Part shown: positions 23,657 to 30,526 of the stretch, piece after piece
Numbering within the stretch: position 1 is the stretch's first letter
Layout: each line of letters begins with the position of its first letter
DNA from: Candidatus Yanofskyibacteriota bacterium
Lineage (GTDB): Bacteria; Patescibacteriota; Minisyncoccia; 2-02-FULL-40-12; GWA2-44-9
DNA length: 37,380 bases
Assembly: GCA_016181145.1 (NCBI GenBank)
Contig: JACOZW010000053.1
Span: forward strand, 1-37,380
Direction: 5' to 3'
Notes under the pieces: generated by a model
Database searches by the model: none
Told to the model about the DNA's origin: nothing
The model's input: the letters and a program-made list of their open reading frames with translations, nothing else
Translations under genes and position numbers: made by a program

Positions 23657-23920
23657 TTACATGTTATCAAAAAGTTTTTCGAGACCACCGTCAGGAGTGT
23701 TACCCCCATTAAATAGAATCAAATCAACCACCAAGACACAGAATAACATCACTATGACATAAAGAACAATTCCGGCGACAGGGAATATCCACAAGAAAAT
23801 TAATCTTGTTCGTGTGCGGGCAAAGTATCTTTTGCCGAGAGGCGCGTAGTGCGTTAACATCATGCCTATAAGGAGATATGTAGCTAGTCCGAACAGTAGC
23901 CAAGGGAGCCAATTGGTCAT
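23657..23920 (-). CDS. Small membrane protein inserted antisense in the S10 operon
   Basis: The 87-aa product has three hydrophobic segments: WLPWLLFGLATYLLIGMML near the N-terminus, then LIFLWIFPVAGIVLYVIVML continuing into FCVLVVDLILF. A basic loop, GKRYFARTRTR, lies between the first and second, and the tail is soluble (NGGNTPDGGLEKLFDNM). The start at 23920 follows AAAGGA with good spacing. The gene is a complete unit: TTGACA-17-TATTCT promoter, ribosome-binding site, gene and terminator. No family was recognised. A minus-strand transcription unit inside a ribosomal operon is unusual. Confidence 0.75.
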   Translation of the reverse strand: MTNWLPWLLFGLATYLLIGMMLTHYAPLGKRYFARTRTRLIFLWIFPVAGIVLYVIVMLFCVLVVDLILFNGGNTPDGGLEKLFDNM

Positions 23921-23954
23921 TTCTATTCCTTTGTCAAAAAACGAAATCTGTGAT

Positions 23955-23983
23955 AGAATAACAAACCATTGAATGTTTGTCAA
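23955..23983 (-). promoter_or_regulatory. Promoter of the antisense membrane-protein gene
   Basis: On the minus strand TTGACA (23983-23978), 17 nt, TATTCT (23960-23955). The -35 box lies 2 bp from the rpmC start codon, so minus-strand initiation would point away from rpmC and against the operon. Confidence 0.65.
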
Positions 23984-23984
23984 T

Positions 23985-24164
23985 ATGATGAACGACTTAA
24001 AAAACAAAACTAGGCAGGAGTTAAATGAAATGCTCAGAGAACATAAAACTAAACTAGCAAAGTTGAGTTTTGAATTGGAAGCTAATACTTTGAAGGACAG
24101 TAGTCAGGTAAAGAAGACGAAGAAAGATGTAGCACGAATTTTAACTTTATTAAAAAGTAAATGA
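23985..24164 (+). CDS. rpmC: Large ribosomal subunit protein uL29
   Basis: uL29 is a two-helix protein near the tunnel exit. The 59-aa product reads MMNDLKNKTRQELNEMLREHKTKLAKLSFELEANTLKDSSQVKKTKKDVARILTLL in family-typical fashion (quoted in part: LAKLSFELEANTLKDSSQ). Starts at 23985 or 23988 are equivalent; 23973 is possible but adds hydrophobic residues. It is separated from rplP by the antisense cassette, against the near-universal direct adjacency. Confidence 0.92.
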   Translation: MMNDLKNKTRQELNEMLREHKTKLAKLSFELEANTLKDSSQVKKTKKDVARILTLLKSK

Positions 24165-24249
24165 CTTATTACCAATTACGGATAAATACGAATATATGAA
24201 TTAAAACGTATCCGTAAATCCTGAGAAGTTGGTAATTAGTGATAAATTT
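24165..24249. repeat. Inverted-repeat spacer before rpsQ
   Basis: TTACCAATTACGGAT at the left is answered by ATCCGTAAAT and GTTGGTAATT at the right, with ACGAATATATGAATT between them. The spacer folds as a whole and ends at the rpsQ start. Confidence 0.7.
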
Positions 24250-24483
24250 ATGACAAGAATATTAAAAGGCGTTGTTGTGTCAGATAAAATGCAGAAAACT
24301 GTGGTAATTGAGGTTTCACGGATGAAAAAGCATCCGAAATATAAGAAATATTACAACGTAACCCGAAAATTCAAGGCGCATGATGAAGACGGTGTTTATA
24401 AGACAGGCGACAAGGTTTTGATAAAAGAAACAAAGCCGATGTCGAAAGAGAAGAGATGGATAGTAGTAAGTAAGACCGATTAA
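24250..24483 (+). CDS. rpsQ: Small ribosomal subunit protein uS17
   Basis: uS17 is a primary 16S-binding OB-fold protein. The 77-aa product begins [24 protein letters not shown] and contains [19 protein letters not shown] and [18 protein letters not shown], all conserved. The ATG at 24250 is preferred to the TTG at 24229, which lies in the repeat spacer. Confidence 0.95.
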   Translation: MTRILKGVVVSDKMQKTVVIEVSRMKKHPKYKKYYNVTRKFKAHDEDGVYKTGDKVLIKETKPMSKEKRWIVVSKTD

Positions 24484-24500
24484 ATTTCTAATTTCTAAAC

Positions 24501-24866
24501 ATGTTACAGTTACGTTCAATTGTCGGTGTAGCAGATAATAGTGGCGCTAAGCGCGTCGGCGTTTTTAAGGTGCTTGGGGGTTCGAGGAAGCGATATGCCC
24601 GTATAGGCGACCTTGTCGTGGTGTCGGTTAAAGTTGCTGAACCGAGAAAAGCCGTTAAGAAAAAAGATGTGCTTAGGGCAGTTGTGGTTAGACAGAAGCA
24701 ACCGTTCAGGAGAAAAGACGGGACTTACATAAGATTCGATGATAACGCGGTTGTCATCTTAGATGGCACAGAACCGAAAGGTGGCAGGATATTTGGTCCC
24801 ATACCGAGAGAGATAAAAGAGAAAGGATTTAACACTATAGCATCACTAGCCGAAGAGGTTGTTTAG
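24501..24866 (+). CDS. rplN: Large ribosomal subunit protein uL14
   Basis: uL14 forms intersubunit bridge B8 and is the binding site of the silencing factor RsfS. The 121-aa protein has the canonical MLQLRSIVGVADNSGAKRVGVFKVLGGS start, DLVVVSVKVAEPRKAVKKKDV, RFDDNAVVILDG and FGPIPREIKEKGFNTIASLAEEVV. Length and start are standard. rplX starts 1 bp after its stop. Confidence 0.97.
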   Translation: MLQLRSIVGVADNSGAKRVGVFKVLGGSRKRYARIGDLVVVSVKVAEPRKAVKKKDVLRAVVVRQKQPFRRKDGTYIRFDDNAVVILDGTEPKGGRIFGPIPREIKEKGFNTIASLAEEVV

Positions 24867-24867
24867 T

Positions 24868-25173
24868 ATGAAAATAAAAAAGAATGACAATGTAATAATG
24901 TTAAGCGGCAAAGACCGGGAAAAGACCGGGAAAGTTTCGATTGTGTTACCTAAAGCCGATAAGGTTGTAGTCGAAGGTCTTAACTTGATTAAAAAGCATA
25001 TCCGCGCAAGGAAACAGGGCCAGAAAGGACAGATTATTAGCAAAGAAAGGGCTGTCTCGGTATCCAGTATCGCTTTGGTCTGCAAATCCTGCGGCAAGCC
25101 GACAAGGATAGGGTATAAATTTGACAGTAAGAACAAAATAAGAATTTGTAAAAAATGCGAAGCCGAAGTATGA
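24868..25173 (+). CDS. rplX: Large ribosomal subunit protein uL24
   Basis: uL24 starts 50S assembly and lies at the tunnel exit. The 101-aa protein has the KOW motif (KNDNVIMLSGKDREKTGKVSIVLPKADKVVVEGLNLIKKH). The C-terminal part carries CKSCGKPTRIG and ICKKC, a zinc-ribbon-like four-cysteine set found in many, not all, bacterial uL24. The ATG at 24868 immediately follows rplN. Confidence 0.95.
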   Translation: MKIKKNDNVIMLSGKDREKTGKVSIVLPKADKVVVEGLNLIKKHIRARKQGQKGQIISKERAVSVSSIALVCKSCGKPTRIGYKFDSKNKIRICKKCEAEV

Positions 25174-25220
25174 GGCGGAAGGTTTTCAAAAACCAAATAA
25201 TGTGTTAAAATGTTAAACTT

Positions 25221-25760
25221 ATGTCAAGATTACTGCAAAAATACAGAAAAGAAGTCATTCCTGCTTTGCAGAAAGAGTTTGGTATTAAAAATGTAATGGC
25301 TGTGCCAAAAGTTGAAAAAGTTGTGGTTAATATCGGGATAGGTAAAATTGCAAAAGACGACAAGGCGGTAGGTAAAATTGCACAGGATCTGGCTAAACTT
25401 ACCGGACAAAAACCCATTTTTAGAAAAGCGAAGAAGTCGATTGCCAGTTTCAAGGTCAGAGAGGGAATGAACATAGGTCTTTCGGCCACCTTAAGAGGTA
25501 AAAGAATGTACGATTTCGTTGACAGATTTATCTCTGTCGCTTTACCGAGTTCAAAGGATTTCAGGGGAATAGATACTAAGAATTTTGACAATAACGGCAA
25601 CCTGAACTTGGGCATAAAAGAGTCGAGCATTTTCCCGGAAGTTACCTATGAAACATTGAAAGATATTTTCAGCATGGAAGTGACAGTAGCGACGACAGCC
25701 AAGGACAAACAAAAAGGGATAGCGTTGTTAAGAAACATGGGATTCCCAATCAAATCGTGA
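25221..25760 (+). CDS. rplE: Large ribosomal subunit protein uL5
   Basis: uL5 binds 5S rRNA and contacts the P-site tRNA through bridge B1b. The 179-aa protein has LLQKYRKEVIPALQKEFGIKNVMAVPKVEKVVVNIGIG, GQKPIFRKAKKSIASFKVREGM and DFRGIDTKNFDNNGNLNLGIKESSIFPEV, with the usual TTAKDKQKGIALLRNMGFP end. Normal length. Confidence 0.97.
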   Translation: MSRLLQKYRKEVIPALQKEFGIKNVMAVPKVEKVVVNIGIGKIAKDDKAVGKIAQDLAKLTGQKPIFRKAKKSIASFKVREGMNIGLSATLRGKRMYDFVDRFISVALPSSKDFRGIDTKNFDNNGNLNLGIKESSIFPEVTYETLKDIFSMEVTVATTAKDKQKGIALLRNMGFPIKS

Positions 25761-25834
25761 AACATGTAGCGTGAAACGTGAAACTCTGATTTATTCAGAC
25801 GCTTCAAGTTTTACGCTTCAAGCTTCAAGAAATT
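25761..25834. repeat. GTGAAACGTGAAAC / GCTTCAAG spacer
   Basis: CGTGAAAC is repeated at the left; ACGCTTCAAGTTTTACGCTTCAAG at the right is its near complement. It is the same motif family as the rpsL-rpsG spacer and the 23S insertion at about 34998-35048. Confidence 0.75.
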
Positions 25835-26020
25835 ATGGCGAAAAAATCAACAATCGCACGATCAAAAAAGAAACCAAAATTTTCCACACGCACGGTGCTC
25901 CGGTGTTTTATGTGCGGCAGAAAGAGAGGATATATGAGACGATTCGGTTTATGCCGTATTCACTTCAGGGAGTTAGCGGGCCAGGGCTTGCTACCGGGAG
26001 TTAAGAAATCAAGCTGGTGA
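25835..26020 (+). CDS. rpsN: Small ribosomal subunit protein uS14, zinc-type with CCCH set
   Basis: uS14 is a 30S head protein. This 61-aa form is the short, zinc-binding type (type Z). The metal segment reads [20 protein letters not shown]: three cysteines and a histidine where most type-Z proteins have CxxC...CxxC. The C-terminus [18 protein letters not shown] is typical. A His can replace the fourth Cys as ligand, so the protein is probably functional. Confidence 0.95.
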   Translation: MAKKSTIARSKKKPKFSTRTVLRCFMCGRKRGYMRRFGLCRIHFRELAGQGLLPGVKKSSW

Positions 26021-26141
26021 AATATCTGAAATGACCAATAACCAACATCCAATAACCAATAAAATTTTAAAAATGTTTAAAATAGTTTGAAAATTGATTA
26101 TTTATTGGTTATTGATCATTGGTGATTGAGTATTAATTATT
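26021..26141. repeat. CCAATAACCAA / TTGGTTATTG spacer before rpsH
   Basis: ACCAATAACCAACATCCAA near the left end is complementary to TTTATTGGTTATTG and CATTGGTGATTG near the right end, with an AT-only centre. The whole spacer forms one hairpin up to the rpsH start. Confidence 0.8.
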
Positions 26142-26540
26142 ATGTATCCAGTAGCAGATATGTTAACAATGATAATGAACGCACAGGCGGTGAACAAAGA
26201 GTCCGTTATTTTACCGTTCTCGAAAATGAAGTTTGACATTGCCAATGTTTTGAAAACCAGTGGTTACTTAGCCGGAGTGGAAAGAAAAAAAAGAAAAGCT
26301 AAAAAATCTGAGCAGGAGCTTTTATTTGCTATCTTAAAATACAACGAGCACGGATCGGCTATAAGTGGTGTTAAGCTGATAAGCCGTCCGTCGAGAAGAA
26401 TGTATATCAAAGCCAGCCAGATCAAGCCGGTGAGGTCGGGATACGGAATGTCGGTTATCTCAACGCCCAAAGGAGTAATGAGCTCCAAAGAGGCCAGAAA
26501 GCATAAGCTGGGCGGGGAGATATTGTTTGAGATATGGTAA
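26142..26540 (+). CDS. rpsH: Small ribosomal subunit protein uS8
   Basis: uS8 is a primary 16S-binding protein and, in E. coli, the translational repressor of the spc operon. The 132-aa protein has PVADMLTMIMNAQAVNKESVILPFSKMKFDIANVL, a linker rich in lysine, then ISRPSRRMYIKASQIKPVRSGYGMSVISTPKGVMSSKEARKHKLGGEIL. Conserved C-terminal motif STPKGVMSSKEAR is intact. Normal length. Confidence 0.96.
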   Translation: MYPVADMLTMIMNAQAVNKESVILPFSKMKFDIANVLKTSGYLAGVERKKRKAKKSEQELLFAILKYNEHGSAISGVKLISRPSRRMYIKASQIKPVRSGYGMSVISTPKGVMSSKEARKHKLGGEILFEIW

Positions 26541-26604
26541 GTAGAGCGTGGAGGGTAGAGTGTGGTTTTAAGACTACATTCAACATTCCACATTCCACAT
26601 TCAA
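26541..26604. repeat. TGGAGGGTAGAGTGTGG / CCACATTCCACATTC spacer
   Basis: Purine-rich GTAGAGCGTGGAGGGTAGAG is followed by tandem ACATTCCACATTC copies, roughly complementary. The spacer fills the rpsH-rplF gap. Confidence 0.65.
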
Positions 26605-27147
26605 ATGAGTAAGATAGGCAAAAAACCAATTGAAATCCCTACGGGTGTTAACGTAAAGGTAGAGGCCGAGACCATGACCATTAAAGGCCCAAAAGGAGAA
26701 CTGACAAAACCCTTGATAAGGGGAGTAAATGTCGTTGTTGACGCTAACCTTATCAAACTGACTCCCGTGGAGGGCAATAAAGAGAATATTGCCAAGTGGG
26801 GTTTGCAAAGAGCGTTGATAGCAAATATGATCACTGGAGTTACCGCGGGCTTTGAGAAAGTGTTGGAGTTCCAGGGCATTGGTTACAAAGCAAACGTTAA
26901 GGGCAAGGACCTGGAACTTAGTTTGGGGTATTCACACCCCATAATCATTCCGGGTATCGAGGGTATATCCTTCAGCGTAGAGAAGAGCTCCATAAAAATA
27001 TCTGGACTGAATAAGGAACTGGTTGGCAAAGTGGCGGCAGAAATAAGAGAAAAGCGCCCCCCTGAACCCTACAAAGGCAGCGGTATTAGATATAAGGGTG
27101 AAGTTATAAAGAAAAAGGCCGGCAAAAAAGCAGTAGCCGCCAGTTAA
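26605..27147 (+). CDS. rplF: Large ribosomal subunit protein uL6
   Basis: uL6 lies at the base of the L7/L12 stalk near the sarcin-ricin loop. The 180-aa protein contains MSKIGKKPIEIPTGVNVKV, IKGPKGELTKPL, the second repeat with LEFQGIGYKANVKGKDLELSLGYSHPI, and the C-terminal KRPPEPYKGSGIRYKGEVIKKKAGK. Normal length and order. Confidence 0.97.
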   Translation: MSKIGKKPIEIPTGVNVKVEAETMTIKGPKGELTKPLIRGVNVVVDANLIKLTPVEGNKENIAKWGLQRALIANMITGVTAGFEKVLEFQGIGYKANVKGKDLELSLGYSHPIIIPGIEGISFSVEKSSIKISGLNKELVGKVAAEIREKRPPEPYKGSGIRYKGEVIKKKAGKKAVAAS

Positions 27148-27219
27148 AAATTAAAAAATTACGCATTGCGTATTGCGGATTATTAACAATTCGTAATACG
27201 TAATTCGTAATACGTAATA
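27148..27219. repeat. TACGTAATTCGTAAT-type spacer before rplR
   Basis: ATTACGCATTGCGTATTGCGGAT is followed by tandem TCGTAATACGTAAT copies that run into the GTG start of rplR. The TTCGTAATACG motif resembles the ends of the GxxExxY cassette (12885, 13381), which weakens the case that those ends are specific. Confidence 0.75.
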
Positions 27220-27582
27220 GTGAATATCACTAAAAATAAACGGTTACACAAAATTTCAAGACATAAGCGTGTACGCGCCAAGATTTATGGTACTAGTGAG
27301 AGGCCCCGAGTTTCTGTTTTTAAGAGCAACAAACATATTTTTGCTCAATTTATTAATGACTTAACCGGGAAGACAATTATGAGTAATAAAATTATTTCTA
27401 GTTCCAAGAGTAAAGTTAAGGGCAGTAAAATAGAAAAAGCAACAAAAATAGGTGAAATGTTAGCTGAAAAAGCCAAAGAAGTCGGGATAAAAGAGGTTGT
27501 CTTTGACCGAGGCGGTTTCGAGTATCATGGCCGTATCAAAGCCGTTGCCGACGGTTTGAGAAAGGGCGGCATTAAGTTTTAA
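27220..27582 (+). CDS. rplR: Large ribosomal subunit protein uL18
   Basis: uL18 binds 5S rRNA in the central protuberance. The 120-aa protein has the basic N-terminus KNKRLHKISRHKRVRAKIYG, TSERPRVSVFKSNKHIFAQFINDLTGKTI and the C-terminal GGFEYHGRIKAVADGLRKGGIKF. The start is GTG at 27220, directly after the spacer repeat. rpsE starts 2 bp later. Confidence 0.96.
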   Translation: MNITKNKRLHKISRHKRVRAKIYGTSERPRVSVFKSNKHIFAQFINDLTGKTIMSNKIISSSKSKVKGSKIEKATKIGEMLAEKAKEVGIKEVVFDRGGFEYHGRIKAVADGLRKGGIKF

Positions 27583-27584
27583 CT

Positions 27585-28127
27585 ATGGATAATCCAAAAA
27601 ACAACTTTTTTAGACAACCAAATCAGAGTGGAAAAAGCGGTAATAGTGGTGAAAGAAAACAGAGCTTTCGTAGAGAAGGCGGATTTAATTCAGATAAAAA
27701 ACCAGAATACGAACAGAAGGTTTTGGATATAGCAAGAGTAACCAGGGTGACCAAGGGCGGAAAGAGATTCAGTTTCAGGACGACCGTTGCTATCGGTGAC
27801 GGCAAAGGAAAGATCGGCCTTGGTACGGCAAAAGGAAAGGATGTCGCTCAGTCCATCCAAAAGGCATTCAACAAAGCCAAAAAGAATATGATGATTGTGC
27901 CCTTGATGGGCGGTACCATTCCTTATCACGTTGAGGCGAAATATAGTAGTGCAAAAGTCATACTGAAACCGTCAAAGAGCGGAGTTAAGGCCGGTGGTCC
28001 GGTCAGAGTGGTAGCAAAACTTGCCGGCATAACTAGTTTGACGGGCAAGCTTATAAGCAGGACGAACAACAAGATAAACATAGCGAAAGCAACAATTTCT
28101 GCCTTGCAGAAGTTAAGAATCAAGTAG
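27585..28127 (+). CDS. rpsE: Small ribosomal subunit protein uS5
   Basis: uS5 works with uS3 and uS4 at the mRNA entrance and affects fidelity. The 180-aa protein has a glutamine/serine-rich N-terminal extension of about 30 residues, then RVTRVTKGGKRFSFRTTVAIGDGKGKIGLGTAKGKDV and GTIPYHVEAKYSSAKVILKPSKSGVKAGGPVRVVAKLAGI, ending in NKINIAKATISALQKLR. The next gene is rplO, not rpmD: uL30 is absent from its usual place, as is common in CPR. Confidence 0.96.
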   Translation: MDNPKNNFFRQPNQSGKSGNSGERKQSFRREGGFNSDKKPEYEQKVLDIARVTRVTKGGKRFSFRTTVAIGDGKGKIGLGTAKGKDVAQSIQKAFNKAKKNMMIVPLMGGTIPYHVEAKYSSAKVILKPSKSGVKAGGPVRVVAKLAGITSLTGKLISRTNNKINIAKATISALQKLRIK

Positions 28128-28186
28128 AATTGTTACATTGTTGTATTGTTAGCAATTTAACAATATAGCAATTTAGCAATATTGAC
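28128..28186. repeat. ATTGTTACATTG-family spacer, copy 3
   Basis: ATTGTTACATTGTTGTATTG on the left, TAGCAATTTAACAATATAGC on the right; nearly identical to copy 4 at 28697-28763. Confidence 0.85.
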
Positions 28187-28696
28187 ATGAACTTATCAAA
28201 TCTACAACCAAATACTCCTCGTAAATCAACAAAGCGTGTTGGACGCGGAGGTAAACGCGGCACTTTTTCTGGCAAAGGAAGCAAGGGTCAGAAATCCAGG
28301 GCTGGCGCTAGCGTAAGACCTGGTTTTCGTGGTGGAGACAACAGGATCTGGCAATTGTTTCCAAAACAGAGAGGTGCCTCCAAAAAACCTGGTGGTAAGG
28401 GTATATATGCCAAACATAGATTCTACCAGTTAAAGAAAGACAAGTTACCGGTTGTTAATATTGAGGAGTTCAACAGGTTCAATGATGAAGAAATAGTAAC
28501 TCCGAAGATACTTTTTTCCGCCAAAGGCGGACCCGCCTCTGGCGGGGAGAAAGGGGTAAACCCCGCCCTTGCGCGCAAAGGCGGGGTAAAGGTTCTGGGA
28601 GGCGGGGAGTTGACCAGAAAACTTGTTTTTGAAGGATTTAGCTTTTCAAAGTCGGCGAGAGACAAAATAGCGAAAGCCGGCGGAACCGTAAAGTAA
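28187..28696 (+). CDS. rplO: Large ribosomal subunit protein uL15 with palindrome-encoded insertion
   Basis: uL15 is a late-assembly 50S protein. The 169-aa protein has the glycine-rich N-terminus (KRVGRGGKRGTFSGKGSKGQKSRAG), the middle IWQLFPKQRGASKKPGG and the C-terminal domain GGGELTRKLVFEGFSFSKSARDKI. Between PKILF and VLGGGELT lies SAKGGPASGGEKGVNPALARKGG in pieces, encoded by three adjacent GC palindromes at 28518-28587. In related proteins this region is shorter, so it is probably an in-frame repeat insertion. Confidence 0.95.
   Translation: MNLSNLQPNTPRKSTKRVGRGGKRGTFSGKGSKGQKSRAGASVRPGFRGGDNRIWQLFPKQRGASKKPGGKGIYAKHRFYQLKKDKLPVVNIEEFNRFNDEEIVTPKILFSAKGGPASGGEKGVNPALARKGGVKVLGGGELTRKLVFEGFSFSKSARDKIAKAGGTVK
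28518..28587. repeat. Three GC palindromes inside rplO
   Basis: CCGCC-AAA-GGCGG (28518-28530), CCCGCC-TCT-GGCGGG (28532-28546) and ACCCCGCC/GGCGGGGT (28560-28567 and 28580-28587). The middle one is the reverse complement of the palindrome in the tuf leader. Confidence 0.85.
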
Positions 28697-28763
28697 AATT
28701 GTTACATTGTTACATTGTTGTATTGTTAGTAATTTAACAATATAGCAATTTAACAATATTGAT
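28697..28763. repeat. ATTGTTACATTG-family spacer, copy 4
   Basis: Tandem ATTGTTAC, then TTGTTAGTAATTTAACAAT and TAGCAATTTAACAATATTG; a hairpin that ends 3 bp before the TTG start of secY. Confidence 0.85.
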
Positions 28764-30023
28764 TTGAACAAGTTATTACAGATATTTAAGAAACCAGATT
28801 TAAGAAACAGAGTTCTGTTTATTTTAGCTATCCTTGTTGTGTTTCGGCTTATCTCAAACATTCCAATCCCGGCCGTAGATGCTTCTCAGCTGAGAGAGTT
28901 CTTTGCTCAGAACCAGTTCTTCGGGCTCATAAGCACTTTTACCGGGGGTTCTCTGGCGGCGCTTTCCATAGGAATGCTTGGCCTTGGACCCTACATTACC
29001 GCTTCGATCATAATGCAGCTTCTTACGATGATCTTTCCGTCATTGGAGCAGATGTATAAATACGAAGGCGAGATTGGAAAGATGAGATTCAACCAGTATT
29101 CTCGTTTGTTGACCGTACCGCTGGCCGCCTTGCAAGGGTATGGTTTTTTGGTCTTATTATCTCGACAAGGCGTAATAGACAGTTTGACACTGATGGAATG
29201 GGGAAGTGCGATATCAGTAATTGTGGCCGGCAGTGTATTTCTGATGTGGCTTGGGGAGTTAATAACAGAGAAGAATCTTGGTAACGGAGTATCACTTCTT
29301 ATATTGGCAGGTATAGTTGCCGGTTTCCCTAACGCATTAAAGCAGTCGCTTTTCACGTATGACCCTTCTCAGCTTTTCACCTATGCTGGTTTTGTTGTCG
29401 TGTCTCTTGCTGTTATAGTAGGTGTTGTTTACATTACAGAGGCACAGAGGAATATTCCCATAAACTATGCTCGGCGCATTCGCGGAATGAGGGTGTATGG
29501 CGGTGTTTCTACTTATCTTCCGATGAGGGTAAATAACGCCGGAGTCATTCCGATAATCTTCGCGTTGTCACTTTTGCTGTTTCCGGGAATGATAGCCAAT
29601 TTTTTAGCCGGTTCGGGTAATGTGTTTGTTGCCAGAATGGCAACGTTTGTGAACGGTTTCCTGCAATCGCATGGCTGGTACTCTTTGTTCTATTTTATTC
29701 TGGTTATTCTATTTACCTACTTCTATACTGCTGTGACTTTCGATCCCAAATCAATATCAGAGAACATTCAGAAACAAGGCGGGTATATTCCGGGCATAAG
29801 GCCGGGACCGATGACGGCTCAATTCCTTGGTTATCTTTTGAACAGAGTTACTCTTGTGGGCGCGCTGTTCCTGGGGCTCATCGCCATTCTGCCGAACATA
29901 GTCCAAAGCGCCACCGGCGTTACCGCGTTTACCGTCGGGGGTACTTCCATACTTATCGTTGTCTCAGTTGCGCTTGAGATGATGAAGCAAATAGATGCAC
30001 AGCTCTCGATGTACGAATATTAG
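28764..30023 (+). CDS. secY: Protein translocase subunit SecY
   Basis: SecY is the protein-conducting channel of the Sec translocon. The 419-aa protein has ten hydrophobic segments; the first helix VLFILAILVVFRLISNIPIPAVD, the plug region FTGGSLAALSIGMLGLGPYITASIIMQLL, cytoplasmic loop YARRIRGMRVYGGVSTYLPMRVN and NAGVIPIIFALSLLLFP are all typical. The start is TTG at 28764. In the ancestral order adk follows directly; here about 1.6 kb intervenes. Confidence 0.97.
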   Translation: MNKLLQIFKKPDLRNRVLFILAILVVFRLISNIPIPAVDASQLREFFAQNQFFGLISTFTGGSLAALSIGMLGLGPYITASIIMQLLTMIFPSLEQMYKYEGEIGKMRFNQYSRLLTVPLAALQGYGFLVLLSRQGVIDSLTLMEWGSAISVIVAGSVFLMWLGELITEKNLGNGVSLLILAGIVAGFPNALKQSLFTYDPSQLFTYAGFVVVSLAVIVGVVYITEAQRNIPINYARRIRGMRVYGGVSTYLPMRVNNAGVIPIIFALSLLLFPGMIANFLAGSGNVFVARMATFVNGFLQSHGWYSLFYFILVILFTYFYTAVTFDPKSISENIQKQGGYIPGIRPGPMTAQFLGYLLNRVTLVGALFLGLIAILPNIVQSATGVTAFTVGGTSILIVVSVALEMMKQIDAQLSMYEY

Positions 30024-30171
30024 TCGCTCAACCCCACCCCCATTTACCGGCCTAAATTTGTTTATTAAGCAAATTATCGATCAATTTAATCATTGTGTTA
30101 CCCGCGGGAACCAAACGGCCTCAAATGGGAATGGGGTCTCGCTCCTTGGTGTTTCGTGTGCCGATAGCGCG
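30024..30171. other. Spacer with inverted repeat after secY
   Basis: ACCCCACCCCCATTT (30031-30045) is largely complementary to AAATGGGAATGGGGT (30123-30137), with further pairing (CGGCC/GGCCG) inside. It may be the 3' end structure of the spc transcript. No T-tract is seen. Confidence 0.5.
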
Positions 30172-30200
30172 TTGACAAAATAGTGTTTAAGGTTTAATAT
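30172..30200 (+). promoter_or_regulatory. Promoter after secY
   Basis: TTGACA (30172-30177), 17 nt, TAATAT (30195-30200). Identical hexamers and spacing to the promoter at 31068. Confidence 0.7.
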
Positions 30201-30237
30201 CTAGCTGCATTTGCTCGTTGTCAAAAAGAGGGGAAAG

Positions 30238-30362
30238 ATGATTAAACTAAAAATTAATTTAACCACTGTGCGGCTAAAAATAAAACTCAAGGTAAACAGA
30301 TAGCCATTTTTGACCCGAAGACCAAGGAAGTCGTAGGCATATATCTTACAACCTTAAGTTAA
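30238..30362 (+). pseudogene. Small reading frame interrupted by a frameshift
   Basis: After GAGGGG with ideal spacing, ATG 30238 opens a 21-codon frame (MIKLKINLTTVRLKIKLKVNR). From 30258 a different frame is open to TAA 30360-30362 and reads FNHCAAKNKTQGKQIAIFDP, then KTKEVVGIYLTTLS. One extra T in the run near 30258-30260 would join them into a protein of about 41 aa, MIKLKINFNHCAAKNK and on. The second half looks protein-like (alternating hydrophobic strand). Either a real small gene with a frameshift or sequence error, or a 21-aa peptide. Family unknown. Confidence 0.4.
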
Positions 30363-30369
30363 TTTATTT

Positions 30370-30452
30370 CGCCGAGACATCTCGGCTTATCCTGCTGTGC
30401 CAGTCGTAGCATTTTGCGAAGGCTGGGAGCCCATCGAAGGGCTTTTTGTTTT
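30370..30452 (+). terminator. Hairpin and intrinsic terminator
   Basis: GCCGAG-ACAT-CTCGGC (about 30372-30387), then AGCCC-ATCGAA-GGGCT followed by TTTTGTTTT (30428-30452). The second is a good terminator for the unit started at 30172. Confidence 0.65.
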
Positions 30453-30454
30453 GC

Positions 30455-30482
30455 TTGCATTTTTGTGTGGATATGGTATAAT
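30455..30482 (+). promoter_or_regulatory. Promoter of the gene at 30527
   Basis: TTGCAT (30455-30460), 16 nt, perfect TATAAT (30477-30482) with an extended TG. Confidence 0.65.
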
Positions 30483-30526
30483 TAAAGCATAGTTTGAGAG
30501 GTTCTTTTCTTTAGTGGGGGTGAGAG

